A stretch of 64,000 bases of DNA, taken from contig NZ_WHOY01000031.1 of assembly GCF_009765445.1 (NCBI RefSeq), positions 3,691,606 to 3,755,605 of the forward strand. Direction: 5' to 3'. A program made the translations under genes and the position numbers. This DNA comes from Pantoea sp. BAV 3049 (GTDB taxonomy: Bacteria; Pseudomonadota; Gammaproteobacteria; Enterobacterales; Enterobacteriaceae). This document shows positions 44,030 to 54,185 of the stretch, one piece after another; position 1 is the stretch's first letter, and each line of letters begins with the position of its first letter. The notes beneath the pieces were generated by a model. It did not search any database, had not been told where the DNA came from, and saw nothing but the letters and a program-made list of their open reading frames with translations.

Positions 44030-45169
44030 CTACTCTTCGGCCAGAAACAGCTCCAGCAGTGAATTCAGAAACAGCTTTCCTTTTTCCGTCACCTGCCAGC
44101 TCTCCGCCGTTTCGGTCAGATAACCTTTGCTCAGAGATTCATCCAACTGCTGGCGGATGGTGCTTTCGGTTAAGCCGGTGTAGCGCTGGAACTCTTCACG
44201 CGGCGCGGCTTCCAGCAGGCGGAAACGGTTCATAAAGAATTCGAACGGCTTCTCGCTGTCGGCCACTTCGAACTGGCGATCCAGATAATTTCCCGCCATA
44301 AAACCCCGTGGATGACGGGTTTTGCTGGTGCGGATAATAGTGCCATCCGTCTGAGTCAGCTTGCCGTGTGCGCCACAGCCGATCCCCAGATAGTCACCAA
44401 AACGCCAGTAGTTCAGGTTGTGCTCGCAACGATAGCCCGGTTTGGCATAGGCCGATGTCTCGTACTGCTGATAACCGGCAGCCGTCAGCAACTGGTGACC
44501 CTGTTCAAAAATATCCCACAGCGCATCGTCATCCGGCAGCACCGGCGGACGGGAAGCGAACAGCGTGTTCGGTTCAATGGTCAGCTGATACCAGGAAAGA
44601 TGCGGAGGATCCAGCTCAATCGCCTGACGCAGATCGTCCAGGGCCTCTTCCAGTGACTGGTCCGGCAGGCCATGCATCAGATCGAGGTTAAAGCTGCGCA
44701 GCCCCAGGCTGGTTGCCAGAGTCGCCGCACGCTTCGCTTCAGCAGGCCCGTGAATGCGTCCCAGACGATCCAGCTTCTGCTGGCTGAAACTCTGCACTCC
44801 GATTGAAATGCGGTTAATCCCGGCCCGCTGGTAGCCGCTGAAGCGGTCTGCCTCAACCGTGCCCGGATTGGCTTCCATGGTGATTTCTGCCGTGGGTGAC
44901 AGCGGCAGGCGCGCCCGCACACCATCCAGCAGCATCTGCATCGCTTCGCTGCTTAACAGGCTCGGTGTGCCGCCACCAATAAAGATAGTGCTCACTTCAC
45001 GGCCTGCAGTCAGCGGCAGATCAACATCCAGGTCGGCCAGCAGATGACGCACGTACTCTTCGTGAGGCACCTCTCCCTTGAGTGCGTGCGAGTTGAAATC
45101 GCAGTAGGGGCATTTCTGCACGCACCAGGGAATGTGGATATAGAGGCTCAGGGGAGGGAGGTTATGCAT
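44030..45169 (-). CDS. hemW: Heme chaperone HemW (radical SAM family)
   Basis: The start is ATG 45169 ([16 protein letters not shown]), giving 379 residues; the longer frame adds 21 residues overlapping rdgB. The radical SAM cluster is C-x3-C-x2-C in [15 protein letters not shown], followed by [11 protein letters not shown] and [10 protein letters not shown]. HemW binds heme and is thought to deliver it to respiratory enzymes; it was long misannotated as a HemN-like oxidase. It overlaps rdgB by eight bases. Confidence 0.92.
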   Translation of the reverse strand: MHNLPPLSLYIHIPWCVQKCPYCDFNSHALKGEVPHEEYVRHLLADLDVDLPLTAGREVSTIFIGGGTPSLLSSEAMQMLLDGVRARLPLSPTAEITMEANPGTVEADRFSGYQRAGINRISIGVQSFSQQKLDRLGRIHGPAEAKRAATLATSLGLRSFNLDLMHGLPDQSLEEALDDLRQAIELDPPHLSWYQLTIEPNTLFASRPPVLPDDDALWDIFEQGHQLLTAAGYQQYETSAYAKPGYRCEHNLNYWRFGDYLGIGCGAHGKLTQTDGTIIRTSKTRHPRGFMAGNYLDRQFEVADSEKPFEFFMNRFRLLEAAPREEFQRYTGLTESTIRQQLDESLSKGYLTETAESWQVTEKGKLFLNSLLELFLAEE

Positions 45170-45755
45170 TACGCATCGCATCCAGCAGCAGAGCCAGCGC
45201 TTTACCGCGATGGGACACGGCACGCTTTTCATCCTTGCTCAGCTCAGCCGCGGTTTTCCCCAGCTCCGGAACGAAAAAAATCGGATCGTAACCAAAACCG
45301 CCTTCACCCGCCGCACTGCGGGTGATCTCACCCTGCCAGCTGCCGTGGAATACCAGCGGCGTCGGGTCTTCCGTATGGCGCAGATAAACCAGCACACAGT
45401 GGAACTGCGCTTTACGCTCGCCGTCCGGCACCGTTTCCAGCGCCTGCAGCAGCTTTTCCAGATTCTGTTGGTCACTGGCATCGGGACCGGCATAGCGCGC
45501 CGAGTAAATCCCCGGCGCACCGCCCAGAGCATCCACGGCCAGTCCCGAATCATCGGCAATTGCCGGTAAGCCGGTGATTGCTGCCGCATGACGTGCCTTC
45601 AGAATGGCATTTTCAATAAACGTCAGGCCGGTTTCCTCGGCTGACTCCACGCCCAGCTCGGTTTGCGCCACGATATCGAGGCCAAAGGCGGCCAGTAAAT
45701 CAGCCAGTTCACGAACTTTTCCCGGATTACCGGTGGCGAGCACAACTTTTTGCAT
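45162..45755 (-). CDS. rdgB: dITP/XTP pyrophosphatase (house-cleaning NTPase)
   Basis: A 197-residue protein starting [17 protein letters not shown], with the active-site motifs [36 protein letters not shown] and [15 protein letters not shown] and a C-terminal SHRGKAL. It hydrolyses non-canonical purine triphosphates to monophosphates. It directly follows yggT; in E. coli yggU lies between them, and no such frame fits in the 31 bases here. Confidence 0.95.
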   Translation of the reverse strand: MQKVVLATGNPGKVRELADLLAAFGLDIVAQTELGVESAEETGLTFIENAILKARHAAAITGLPAIADDSGLAVDALGGAPGIYSARYAGPDASDQQNLEKLLQALETVPDGERKAQFHCVLVYLRHTEDPTPLVFHGSWQGEITRSAAGEGGFGYDPIFFVPELGKTAAELSKDEKRAVSHRGKALALLLDAMRNA

Positions 45756-45786
45756 ATCAGGTCCAGACTCTTTTACATCAACAGAA

Positions 45787-46338
45787 TTACAGCTGCGACC
45801 AGCCAGGGATGAAGTCCATCCCCAGGTAGTTCAGCATATACAGGATCAGGATCACCGCCATCGCGGAGAAATCGATGCCGCCCATTGCCGGGATGATCCT
45901 GCGGATGGGGGCCATCAGCGGCTCAGTCAGCTGGATCAGCACATAATCCACCGGGTTGCGGCCCTGGCTTACCCAACTCAGCAGGGAGCGGATAATGATC
46001 GCCCAGAACACCAGCACGCCCGCGGCTTTAACCAGTGACACCAGACCAAAGTACAGGAACACCGGATCGAAAATCAGCACCTGGCTTTGAATGGCAAACA
46101 TCACCGTAAACAGCAGCACGCTCAGCACATATGCCAGCAGCAGCGAGGCAGTATCCAGCGGCCCGATGGACGGAATAACCCGGCGCAATGGCTTGACCAC
46201 CGGCTGGGTCACTTTGACCACGAACTGCGAAAACGGGTTGTAGAAATCGCATCTTGCCCACTGCATCCAGATGCGGAGTAACAACACTTTCACGTACAGG
46301 TTAATCACCGTTGAGACAAGGAAAGTCAACGTCAGCAT
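45787..46338 (-). CDS. yggT: YggT family inner-membrane protein
   Basis: The start is ATG 46338 ([16 protein letters not shown]), eight bases after AGGGAA; a TTG four codons earlier is weaker. The 183-residue protein has two YggT repeats, each with hydrophobic helices and a conserved [17 protein letters not shown] or [13 protein letters not shown] segment, then R-R-[VI]-[IL]-P. Four to five membrane helices. E. coli YggT relatives are linked to osmotic tolerance; the mechanism is unknown. It lies eight bases after yggS. Confidence 0.9.
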   Translation of the reverse strand: MLTLTFLVSTVINLYVKVLLLRIWMQWARCDFYNPFSQFVVKVTQPVVKPLRRVIPSIGPLDTASLLLAYVLSVLLFTVMFAIQSQVLIFDPVFLYFGLVSLVKAAGVLVFWAIIIRSLLSWVSQGRNPVDYVLIQLTEPLMAPIRRIIPAMGGIDFSAMAVILILYMLNYLGMDFIPGWSQL

Positions 46339-46346
46339 GGGTTCCC

Positions 46347-47054
46347 TCAATTATTGTTGTGAGTGGTGGCGTAATCACGCGCACCAAAAATGGCGGTGCC
46401 AATTCGCACCATGGTACTGCCTGCCGCAATTGCGGCTTCCATGTCGTCGCTCATTCCCAGAGAAAGCGTATCGACAGATGGATACTCTTTTTTCAGCCTG
46501 CTGAAGGCTTCGGCCATCTGCTGACAAACGGCCAGCTGTCGCTGATAATCTGCCTCCGGCGCGGGAATAGCCATCAATCCACGCAGCCTTAAGCGCGGCA
46601 GTTGGGCAATCTCTTTTGCCAGTTCGGGCAGCGCCTCCAGCATGATGCCAGATTTACTGTGTTCGTCGCTGATGTTTATCTGGATCAGCACGTTCAGCGG
46701 CGCAGAATCTTGCGGGCGCTGCTCGTTCATCCGGGTGGCAATCTTCAGCCGATCCACGGTGTGACACCAGTCGAAATGCTCTGCAACCAGCCGGCTTTTA
46801 TTGGATTGCAGCGGGCCGATAAAGTGCCAGGTCAGCGAGGAATTTCCCAGTTGCTGAATCTTATCCACGCCTTCCTGCACGTAGTTTTCGCCAAAACATT
46901 CCTGCCCGGCATTCACCGCTTCTGCGACGGCGATCGCAGGCTTGGTTTTGCTCACTGCAAGAAGAGTAATTTCTTCTGGATCGCGGCCGCAGCGTGCGGC
47001 TGCCGCTGAGATTCGCTCGCGGACTTGCTGTAAGTTGTGCTCAATCGAGGTCAT
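46347..47054 (-). CDS. yggS: PLP homeostasis protein YggS
   Basis: The start is ATG 47054 (MTSIEHNLQQVRERISA), giving 235 residues. The PLP-binding lysine is in LLAVSKTKP near residue 36, followed by FGENYVQE, WHFIGPLQSNK and the C-terminal GMSDDMEAAIAAGSTMVRIG. The family has a barrel fold like alanine racemase but no enzyme activity, and it balances vitamin B6. It opens the yggS-yggT-rdgB-hemW run and is divergent from yggR with only 15 bases between start codons. Confidence 0.94.
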   Translation of the reverse strand: MTSIEHNLQQVRERISAAAARCGRDPEEITLLAVSKTKPAIAVAEAVNAGQECFGENYVQEGVDKIQQLGNSSLTWHFIGPLQSNKSRLVAEHFDWCHTVDRLKIATRMNEQRPQDSAPLNVLIQINISDEHSKSGIMLEALPELAKEIAQLPRLRLRGLMAIPAPEADYQRQLAVCQQMAEAFSRLKKEYPSVDTLSLGMSDDMEAAIAAGSTMVRIGTAIFGARDYATTHNNN

Positions 47055-47069
47055 AGTCAGGGAAAAATT

Positions 47070-48071
47070 ATGGATATTGAGGACATAGTGGCCCTTAGTG
47101 TAAAGCATAATGCCGGGGATCTGCACCTCTGCAGTGGTCATTCTCCGTTCTGGCGGCGTGACGGCCGGTTGCAGAAAATGGCGGAGGTGCAGCCGGTCAG
47201 CGATGAGCTGCTGCAAAGTGCCGCTCGGGGTTGGCTGGATAGCGCACAACAGGATCACTTTGCGCGGGCCGGACAGCTCGATTTTGCCGTGACATTAGCG
47301 GATGGCACGCGCCTGAGGGGTAACCTTTTTCGTCAGCGGCTGGGGATGTCGTTGGCTCTGAGGGTGATTGTCAGCGAGTGCCCGGAGCTGGCAGCATTAG
47401 GTGCGCCGCCGGTGGTCAGCCAACTGCTGCAATTGCGTGATGGCCTGGTGCTGGTGACGGGAGCAACGGGTAGCGGCAAGTCCACCACGCTGGCAGCGCT
47501 GGCCGGTGAGATTAACCGTCTGCAGGAGCGGCATATCATTACGCTCGAAGATCCGATCGAGTTTATCCACCACAGCGAATGCTCGCTGGTGCAGCAGCGC
47601 GAAATCGGTATGCACTGCGGATCGTTCAGTGACGGGCTGCGGGCCGCATTGAGGGAAGACCCGGATGTCATACTGCTGGGCGAACTGCGGGACAGCGAGA
47701 CAATCCAACTGGCTTTAACGGCAGCAGAGACCGGTCATCTGGTGCTGGCAACGTTACATACCCGGGGGGCGGCACAGGCGGTAGACCGGCTGGTGGATGT
47801 GTTTCCCGGTGAGGAGAAGGCGCTGATCCGCACTCAGCTGGCTGGCAGCCTGAAAGCGGTAGTTGCCCAGCGGCTGGTGCCGGGCAACAGCACGGGCAGG
47901 GTGGCGCTATTTGAGGTGCTGATCAATACCCCTGCCGTGGCTAATCTGATCCGTGAGGGGAAGACGCATCAGCTACCGGCGATAGTGCAGACCGGCATAC
48001 AGTCAGGGATGCAGTCATTTGAGCAAAGTATTGCCGCAAGGCAGAAAGCGGGGCTGATTGCATCCGGATAA
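47070..48071 (+). CDS. yggR: PilT-like twitching motility ATPase YggR
   Basis: The start is ATG 47070 (MDIEDIVALSVKHNAGDLHL), giving 333 residues. Walker A is GATGSGKST near residue 135, the Asp box ITLEDPIEF, Walker B VILLGELRDSETIQLA, and the His box TGHLVLATLHT. It is a hexameric secretion-type ATPase related to PilT. No pilus genes are in the window, so its motor partner is elsewhere or absent, as in E. coli. Confidence 0.88.
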   Translation: MDIEDIVALSVKHNAGDLHLCSGHSPFWRRDGRLQKMAEVQPVSDELLQSAARGWLDSAQQDHFARAGQLDFAVTLADGTRLRGNLFRQRLGMSLALRVIVSECPELAALGAPPVVSQLLQLRDGLVLVTGATGSGKSTTLAALAGEINRLQERHIITLEDPIEFIHHSECSLVQQREIGMHCGSFSDGLRAALREDPDVILLGELRDSETIQLALTAAETGHLVLATLHTRGAAQAVDRLVDVFPGEEKALIRTQLAGSLKAVVAQRLVPGNSTGRVALFEVLINTPAVANLIREGKTHQLPAIVQTGIQSGMQSFEQSIAARQKAGLIASG

Positions 48072-48098
48072 GAATGCGCGATGAACGGGAGAGGCCTG

Positions 48099-48521
48099 CT
48101 ACTGCCTGGCGTTCTCAAACCAGCTTTCGAGGATGATTACGGCGGAAAGGGAATCAACGCTGCCTTTGTTCAGGGCGCGGAAACCGCCACGGGAGAACAA
48201 GTCTGCGCGGGCTTCAACCGTGCTCAGGCGCTCATCGTGCAGATCGACCTGGACGCCAAAGCGTCCATGCAGACGGTTAGCAAACTTACGCGCACGCGCG
48301 GTCAGGGGCTGTTCGGTGCCGTCCATGTTCAGCGGCAGGCCAACCACCACGCGATCCGGCTGCCACTCTTTCAGCAGCGCCTCTATTTTGCTCCAGTCCG
48401 GCGTACCGTCCTGAGCTTTGAGCGCGGCCAGCGGGCGGGCGGTTCCGGTCAGCTGCTGGCCAATCGCCACGCCAATACTTTTGGTGCCAAAATCGAAGGC
48501 TAACAGGGTCATGTGGCTCAT
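48099..48521 (-). CDS. ruvX: RuvX/YqgF family RNase H-like nuclease
   Basis: A 140-residue protein with [15 protein letters not shown] at the N-terminus (first catalytic Asp), [23 protein letters not shown] in the centre and [11 protein letters not shown] near residue 95. YqgF is essential in E. coli and works in 16S rRNA 5' processing. Its ATG shares bases with the yqgE stop (TGATG). It is convergent with yggR. Confidence 0.93.
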   Translation of the reverse strand: MSHMTLLAFDFGTKSIGVAIGQQLTGTARPLAALKAQDGTPDWSKIEALLKEWQPDRVVVGLPLNMDGTEQPLTARARKFANRLHGRFGVQVDLHDERLSTVEARADLFSRGGFRALNKGSVDSLSAVIILESWFENARQ

Positions 48522-49084
48522 CAGGCATGTCCTGCATCGCTGGTGATGCTGTGGATATCCACACCGATGCTTTTCGCCGCTTCACGCCACCGCTCGGCAA
48601 TCGGCGTTTTGAACAGGATATTGCTGTTGGCGGGGGTGGTGAGCCAGGCATTTTCAAGCAGTTCGCTTTCCAGCTGGTTCTTCTCCCACGCGCAGTAGCC
48701 AAGGGCGACCAGCACGGAACTGGGCTGGTCAGGCGTGCCCAGCGTCTCCAGCACATCGCGGGAGGTGGTGATCACCGTGTTATCAGAAACCCGGATGCTG
48801 GAAGCGAAGGTACGCTGCGCTGAATGCAAAATGAATCCACGATCTTCCGCCAGCGGGCCGCCGGAGAACACCGGTTTATCCAGCTTGACGTCAGGTTCGC
48901 GCGGCACAGGCATGATTTTCAACTTCTTGAGAATACCGTCTACGGTCAGGTTTTCCATCGGCTTATTCACGATCAGGCCCATTGCGCCATCTTCATTGTG
49001 CTCGCAGATGTAAACCACGGAACGTTTGAACAGCGGGTCCTGCAGCGTGGGCATGGCAATCAAAAAATGATGCTGTAAATTCAT
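48521..49084 (-). CDS. yqgE: YqgE/AlgH family protein
   Basis: The start is ATG 49084 ([17 protein letters not shown]), giving 187 residues as in E. coli; the longer frame adds a basic, unconserved leader. Conserved pieces are [33 protein letters not shown] and [15 protein letters not shown]. Function unknown; it forms a conserved pair with ruvX. Confidence 0.93.
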   Translation of the reverse strand: MNLQHHFLIAMPTLQDPLFKRSVVYICEHNEDGAMGLIVNKPMENLTVDGILKKLKIMPVPREPDVKLDKPVFSGGPLAEDRGFILHSAQRTFASSIRVSDNTVITTSRDVLETLGTPDQPSSVLVALGYCAWEKNQLESELLENAWLTTPANSNILFKTPIAERWREAAKSIGVDIHSITSDAGHA

Positions 49085-49176
49085 ATCGAGATTCTGTATC
49101 CGGGTTAACCGCTCCCCCTGACAGGAGAGCGTGATAACGGGGTGAGCACAGGGGCCCATTGACCCCATTCAGAGCG

Positions 49177-50121
49177 TCAGGCAAGGCGTTTTTCAATGGC
49201 GTCCATCAGCATACCAGTAATTGAGATCGGGAATGCGGCCTCGATCTCACGCACGCAGGTTGGGCTGGTGACGTTAATTTCAGTCAGCTTGTCGCCGATG
49301 ATATCCAGGCCGACGAAGATCAGGCCTTTTGCTTTCAGCGTCGGCCCCACGCGGCGGGCAATTTCCCAGTCGCTTTCGCTCAGCGGACGCGCTTCGCCAC
49401 GTCCACCGGCGGCCAGGTTGCCGCGGGTTTCACCAGATTTAGGGATACGCGCCAGGCAGTAAGGCACCGGCTCGCCATCCACAACCAATACTCGCTTGTC
49501 GCCGTCTTTGATTGCTGGCAGGTAGTTCTGCGCCATGCAGTAGAAATTGCCGTGCTCGGTTAGTGTTTCAATGATCACTGACAGGTTCGGATCTTCTTTC
49601 TTGATGCGGAAAATTGACGCGCCGCCCATGCCGTCCAGCGGCTTGAGGATAATGTCGCCGTGTTCCTGCCAGAAGTTACGGATCTGCTGTGCGCTGCGGG
49701 TTACCAGCGTGTCCGGCGTCAGCTCTGCAAACCAGGCGGTGAACAGCTTCTCGTTGCAGTCACGCAGGCTCTGCGGCTTGTTCACGATCAGCGTGCCTTT
49801 CTCTTCTGCGCGCTCGAGGATGTAGGTGGCGTAGATAAACTCGGTGTCGAATGGGGGATCTTTACGCATCAGTACAACGTTCAGATCGGCCAGCGCAATA
49901 TCCTGCTCGCTACCAAATTCAAACCATTTGTCATAGTTCTGCTCAACGCTAAGATGACGTGTATGCGCACGTGCTTCACCGCCGCGCAGGTAGAGATCTT
50001 TCATCTCCATGTAATGAATTTCGTAACCACGGCGCTGTGCTTCCAGCAAGAAGGCGAAGCTGGTGTCTTTCTTGATATTGATGGAGGTAATAGGGTCCAT
50101 CACAATGCCAAGCTTAATCAT
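49177..50121 (-). CDS. gshB: Glutathione synthetase
   Basis: A 314-residue ATP-grasp enzyme (MIKLGIVMDPI). It joins gamma-glutamylcysteine and glycine. Visible marks are LMRKDPPFDTEFIYATY, the ATP-grasp lysine region ILKPLDGMGGASIF, the RVLVVDGEPVPYCLAR strand and the C-terminal LIFVGLDIIGDKLTEINVTS metal site. It precedes yqgE after 92 bases and follows rsmE. Confidence 0.95.
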   Translation of the reverse strand: MIKLGIVMDPITSINIKKDTSFAFLLEAQRRGYEIHYMEMKDLYLRGGEARAHTRHLSVEQNYDKWFEFGSEQDIALADLNVVLMRKDPPFDTEFIYATYILERAEEKGTLIVNKPQSLRDCNEKLFTAWFAELTPDTLVTRSAQQIRNFWQEHGDIILKPLDGMGGASIFRIKKEDPNLSVIIETLTEHGNFYCMAQNYLPAIKDGDKRVLVVDGEPVPYCLARIPKSGETRGNLAAGGRGEARPLSESDWEIARRVGPTLKAKGLIFVGLDIIGDKLTEINVTSPTCVREIEAAFPISITGMLMDAIEKRLA

Positions 50122-50151
50122 TCTGTTTCTCCGGTTATGGCTTAATTCTTC

Positions 50152-50883
50152 TTACCCTAAATCGCCGAACCGCACCTGCAGAGCAGTAATTGCGGTCAGA
50201 GCTGTGGTCTCGGTGCGCAGCACGCGCGGGCCTAACAGGATATCGGTGAAACCGTACCGGGCCGTCATGCTGATCTCCTCTGCCGACAGGCCGCCTTCAG
50301 GACCAATCAATAATCGCACGCGGTTGACCGGTTGTGGGAGCGTATTAATGCTGTGGCTGGCTCTGGGATGCAGATTCAGCTTTAAGCCGCTCTCCTCTTC
50401 AGCGCTCCATGCCTCCAGCGTCATCGCTTCACGTACTTCCGGCACGCTGTTTCTGCCGCACTGTTCACAGGCGGCAATCACGATTTTCTGCCACTGCTGG
50501 ATCTTCTTCGCCAGCCTGTCCGCATCCAGCTTTACGCCACAGCGCTCAGAAAACAAGGGGGTGATGGTATTTACTCCCAGTTCTACCGCCTTCTGAATGG
50601 TGAACTCCATCTTTTCACCGCGCGACATGACCTGGCCTAAATGCAGGTACAGTGGGGATTCACGGCTGTCGTTGCGGCTTTCAGTAATCGTTACGCGCAC
50701 GTTTTTTTTGTCGGCCTGCACGATCTCTGCGGCAAAAGTCAGATTACTGCCATCGAACAATTCCAGGGGCTGACCCGCGCTCATGCGCAGTACGCGGCCA
50801 ACATGATTAGCGGCGTCTTCGGACAGAGCAACTTCACTGCCCACGGTCAGCGGCTCGGGATGAAAGATGCGGGGTATACGCAT
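50152..50883 (-). CDS. rsmE: 16S rRNA (uracil1498-N3)-methyltransferase
   Basis: A 243-residue SPOUT enzyme. The N-terminal PUA-like domain starts [12 protein letters not shown] and contains [19 protein letters not shown]. The knot region is [15 protein letters not shown] and [16 protein letters not shown] at the end, the SAM-binding trefoil. It methylates U1498 of 16S rRNA. It lies 30 bases upstream of gshB in the same direction. Confidence 0.94.
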   Translation of the reverse strand: MRIPRIFHPEPLTVGSEVALSEDAANHVGRVLRMSAGQPLELFDGSNLTFAAEIVQADKKNVRVTITESRNDSRESPLYLHLGQVMSRGEKMEFTIQKAVELGVNTITPLFSERCGVKLDADRLAKKIQQWQKIVIAACEQCGRNSVPEVREAMTLEAWSAEEESGLKLNLHPRASHSINTLPQPVNRVRLLIGPEGGLSAEEISMTARYGFTDILLGPRVLRTETTALTAITALQVRFGDLG

Positions 50884-50959
50884 GGGGATCCTGATAAAAG
50901 TAGCTGGCCGTACCCGCAGGCACGGCCAAAATAGTGACCTCTAGTTTAGGTCAGTGATT

Positions 50960-51673
50960 TTACCGCTGGCAAGCCTGCTGTACATAAGGGTTGTGGTTGC
51001 CCTGAACCCTGGCAATACGATTGTCGCGTTCGCATTCCCATGGCGTTACCGGATACTGCCTGTTCCAGACGGTCATCAGCTGCGTTTGCTGCCTGGACAT
51101 GCCAATCTGATACCTGTCACGCATATAGAACCAGGTGCGGGCAATTGGCCCGCGGGCGCGTGCAGGCGGTTCTGCCTGCTTATTCTTAAAGTCGATCTTC
51201 ATTTCACACTGGCCGTACTGATGCTCGCTGCCATTCCACTGGCTGTACATAAAGTTGTCACGGTCGCCGTTGACCTCGCCAATAGACGGTTGCAGGTTGT
51301 GCAGGTCTGTCTCAATCCGGCGGTAACCGGCATCTTTGGCACACTGTTTTCTGCCGCCCTGTTGCCAGCATTGGCGCTGATGGCCGAAGGTCCAGGCCGG
51401 AACCACGTGTTCCCACTCAATGCGTTTTGCCCGGTTGGCATTCTTACGTACGCTATAGCCGCAAGAGGCCAAATCCGGCACGCCTTTTTTGCCTTTCCAG
51501 CGGATTTTACAGCCGCAATAGAACGTACCTGGCGCAGCAGCGTTAATATACGCGGCATACTCTTTGGCCTGAGAAAAACTGTTCTGACGGTAGTTATCGG
51601 GGTTCAGGGCATGAGAAAAGAATGCGGGGAACAGCAGAGAGAGTGAAAAGAAGCGGATAATTTTGCGAAACAT
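50960..51673 (-). CDS. endA: Endonuclease I (periplasmic)
   Basis: The start is ATG 51673 ([15 protein letters not shown]), giving 237 residues close to the 235 of E. coli EndA. Residues 1-22 form a signal peptide. The nuclease core shows [26 protein letters not shown] with the catalytic His, and [19 protein letters not shown]. Eight cysteines fit disulfide stabilisation in the periplasm. It degrades double-stranded DNA. Confidence 0.94.
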   Translation of the reverse strand: MFRKIIRFFSLSLLFPAFFSHALNPDNYRQNSFSQAKEYAAYINAAAPGTFYCGCKIRWKGKKGVPDLASCGYSVRKNANRAKRIEWEHVVPAWTFGHQRQCWQQGGRKQCAKDAGYRRIETDLHNLQPSIGEVNGDRDNFMYSQWNGSEHQYGQCEMKIDFKNKQAEPPARARGPIARTWFYMRDRYQIGMSRQQTQLMTVWNRQYPVTPWECERDNRIARVQGNHNPYVQQACQR

Positions 51674-51780
51674 AGTCCATATATCTGTCATTCAGGCAAG
51701 GGGGCGAGAGTAGCAGATACCCGTGGCTTGAGGAAATGAACGCAGTCAAATCAGCGTGTTATTGCTCTCTTTTTGCGCCA

Positions 51781-52305
51781 TCAGGTGGTTTTTTCAGCGT
51801 GCTGGAAAGTGCCAGGTAATAACCGTTCACCACAGTGGACACAGCGGTATTCACTTTCGCCCCTGACCACACGATTATGGCGGCGGACGGTCAGCTGGTG
51901 CTGCTGGCAACCACAGCGGTAGGGGAAAGCGCGGCTGCGTACCGAGTTAATCTCAAACTTGTGGGTGCGGCTGGCTGCGACTCCCAGCACGCTTTCCATC
52001 ATCCACTTCCACTCTTTGCCATGCGGCGCTACGCGACCGAAATACTTCCAGACCAGAAGGTGCGCCAGTTCGTGCGGCACCACTTCATCAATAAATGCCT
52101 GCTGATTTTCCATCAGCAGTACCGGATTCAGGCGGATTTCCCAGTATTGCAGCCACGCAGTACCTGCGGTGGTGCCTCGCTGCTGGTATACCAGCTTCGG
52201 TTCGGGATAGTTGCGCTCAAGTCGCTGGTTAGCCTGCTGCAATTTTTCACGTAGTGAACGCATCACGGCCTGCTGCAGGGCAATCGGGAGTCGAAGGGGT
52301 TTCAT
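51781..52305 (-). CDS. sprT: SprT family zinc metalloprotease-like protein
   Basis: The start is ATG 52305 ([15 protein letters not shown]), giving 174 residues. The zinc motif [22 protein letters not shown] is intact, and the C-terminal zinc ribbon has C-x-C ... C-x2-C (CGCQQH, CVHCGE). It resembles the SprT-like domain of eukaryotic DNA-protein crosslink proteases, but its bacterial role is not settled. It lies between endA and galP as in E. coli. Confidence 0.93.
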   Translation of the reverse strand: MKPLRLPIALQQAVMRSLREKLQQANQRLERNYPEPKLVYQQRGTTAGTAWLQYWEIRLNPVLLMENQQAFIDEVVPHELAHLLVWKYFGRVAPHGKEWKWMMESVLGVAASRTHKFEINSVRSRAFPYRCGCQQHQLTVRRHNRVVRGESEYRCVHCGERLLPGTFQHAEKTT

Positions 52306-52339
52306 AGGGCAGAGAATACGATGTGGACGGGGGGATTTC

Positions 52340-52368
52340 AATAAATCTGGCCGGGTTTCCCCGGCCAG
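52340..52368 (-). terminator. Terminator of galP
   Basis: CTGGCCGGG (52347-52355) pairs with CCCGGCCAG (52360-52368); on the minus strand ATTTATTG follows. It lies ten bases past the galP stop. Confidence 0.75.
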
Positions 52369-52377
52369 CAGTCGGGC

Positions 52378-53772
52378 TTAACGCTGACCGATGTCGCGCA
52401 GTTTTTTGCCGCTCAACAGGTTACGTTCAATGTGCTCCAGCGAAACGTTTTTAGTTTCCGGGATCAGCCACAGAGTCAGGATAATGAAGAACAGATTAAG
52501 GCCGCCGTAAACCCAGAAGGTGTTGGCGTTGCCCAGCGAGTTCAGCATGGTCAGGAAGGTCGCCCCGACGATCATGTTGGCAATCCAGTTGGTCGCGGTG
52601 GAAACGGTGATACCGAAGTCGCGGCCCTTCAGCGGCTGGATCTCAGAACAGAGAACCCAGATTAGCGGACCGGCACTCATTGCGAAGCCAACGATAAACA
52701 TCAGCAGCATGGCAACGGCGAAGTACTGTGCGCCCTGAGAGTGGATACCCATATGCAGCATGGTGCCAAGAACGCCCATGCCTGCAGCCATCACCAGGAA
52801 GCCAAGGATCAGCGTTGGTTTACGGCCCCAGCGGTCAACCAGACCAATAGCGATAAAGGTCGCCAGGACGTTGATCAAACCTACGATTACCGTGCCCCAC
52901 ATCTGCTCAGTGGTATTGGTAAAGCCGGCGATTTCGAAAATCTTCGGCGCGTAGTACATGATGACGTTCATCCCGGTGAACTGTTGCATGACCTGCAGCA
53001 ACACGCCCAGGTAAACGGCACGACGGAAATTGCTGTTGTCTTTAAACAGGCTCCAGCCGGATTGTTTGATCTTCAGACTTTCGCGGATTTCATCCAGTTC
53101 ACGTTTCGCCTGCTCGCTGGTGTCACGCAGACGATCCAGCACGCGCTGCGCGGTACGGAAGTCGCCTTTCGCTGCCAGCCAGCGTGGGCTGTTAGGCAGG
53201 AAGAAGACGCCAACCAGCAACAGAACTGCAGGAATGGTGATCACGCCCAGCATCCAGCGCCATTCGCCGGTGTAGCTGAAGGCAGTGTCGGACAGGTAAG
53301 CACCCAGAATACCGATGGTGATCATCAGCTGGTACAGGGAAATCATACTGCCGCGAATTTTCTCTGGCGCGATTTCCGAGAGATAAAGCGGAGCGGTATA
53401 AGAAGCCACACCCACGGCCAGACCCAGCAGTACACGGGCAAAAATCAGCATCTCCGGGTTACTGGATAGTGCTGACCACAGGGAGCCAATAACGAACAGG
53501 ATTGCGCCGATCATCAGGCTCTTTTTACGGCCAAGATAGGAAGACATCCAGCCGCTGCCGACTGCACCCACTGCGGCACCAAACATCATTGAGCTGACAA
53601 TCCACTCCTGCTGATGTGCGGTGACGTTAAAGTCTTTAGCAATAAAGGGTAAGGCTCCGGCAATCACGCCGATGTCCAGTCCGAACAGCAGACCAGCTAG
53701 TGCGGCAAGAAAACAAACGAAAAAGGTCATGGCCTTGTTCGATGTTCTGCTGTGTTTCTTATTATCAGGCAT
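52378..53772 (-). CDS. galP: Galactose:proton symporter
   Basis: A 464-residue major facilitator sugar transporter with 12 predicted helices. Family motifs are [18 protein letters not shown] in helix 1, GRKKSLM in the 2-3 loop, [19 protein letters not shown] in helix 4, [21 protein letters not shown] in helix 7, DRWGRKPTL and the [12 protein letters not shown] tail. Very close to E. coli GalP (464 residues). It imports galactose and glucose with a proton. A CRP site and a GalR/GalS operator lie upstream. Confidence 0.94.
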   Translation of the reverse strand: MPDNKKHSRTSNKAMTFFVCFLAALAGLLFGLDIGVIAGALPFIAKDFNVTAHQQEWIVSSMMFGAAVGAVGSGWMSSYLGRKKSLMIGAILFVIGSLWSALSSNPEMLIFARVLLGLAVGVASYTAPLYLSEIAPEKIRGSMISLYQLMITIGILGAYLSDTAFSYTGEWRWMLGVITIPAVLLLVGVFFLPNSPRWLAAKGDFRTAQRVLDRLRDTSEQAKRELDEIRESLKIKQSGWSLFKDNSNFRRAVYLGVLLQVMQQFTGMNVIMYYAPKIFEIAGFTNTTEQMWGTVIVGLINVLATFIAIGLVDRWGRKPTLILGFLVMAAGMGVLGTMLHMGIHSQGAQYFAVAMLLMFIVGFAMSAGPLIWVLCSEIQPLKGRDFGITVSTATNWIANMIVGATFLTMLNSLGNANTFWVYGGLNLFFIILTLWLIPETKNVSLEHIERNLLSGKKLRDIGQR

Positions 53773-53839
53773 GTAGCCTCCATGTAAGTAGTACTGCTTA
53801 TTGTTGTTATGAATGTTAGAAAACCCTGGGGCGCAAGAC

Positions 53840-53855
53840 TGTGCGACAGATCACA
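53840..53855 (-). promoter_or_regulatory. CRP site upstream of galP
   Basis: TGTGCGACAGATCACA matches the CRP pattern TGTGA-N6-TCACA with one mismatch. It lies 68 bases before the galP start and three bases from the gal operator. Confidence 0.65.
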
Positions 53856-53858
53856 ATG

Positions 53859-53874
53859 GTGTAATCGGTTACAC
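53859..53874 (-). promoter_or_regulatory. GalR/GalS operator of galP
   Basis: GTGTAATCGGTTACAC is nearly palindromic and fits the gal operator pattern GTGKAANCGNTTNCAC. It neighbours the CRP site, so galactose induction with catabolite control is expected. Confidence 0.8.
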
Positions 53875-54062
53875 ACCAGATCTTTCTTAAAATCGGGGTT
53901 TTCACACGTGCTTACGCTTTATAACCAGTTAGTCATAGCACTAAATAGTTTCGCCTGGTTCCCTGTTGCCCCAATATCGGACAGCACTGAAAATAGCGCA
54001 TTTTGATGCTGATTGTTAAGGCTGCTAATTCTTAAATGCAGAGGAAACAAAACGTTTCTTAC

Positions 54063-54076
54063 TGTAACCGTTAACA
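54063..54076. promoter_or_regulatory. Possible second gal operator
   Basis: TGTAACCGTTAACA is an imperfect palindrome with a central CG like the first operator, 204 bases further upstream. That spacing could allow looping. The rest of the 413-base galP-metK space holds the metK terminator and no gene. Confidence 0.35.
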
Positions 54077-54141
54077 TTATCACCTGTCAGCGGCAGAAAG
54101 AGTGTAGCCAGCCGCAGCCAATGTGCCAGTCTTCAGGCAGC

Positions 54142-54166
54142 AAAAAGGGCACCCCATGGGTGCCCT
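54142..54166 (-). terminator. Terminator of metK
   Basis: GGGCACCC-cat-GGGTGCCC (54147-54165), followed on the minus strand by TTTTTG. It lies about 20 bases past the metK stop. Confidence 0.85.
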
Positions 54167-54185
54167 CGGACCTGCAGGCTGAAGC

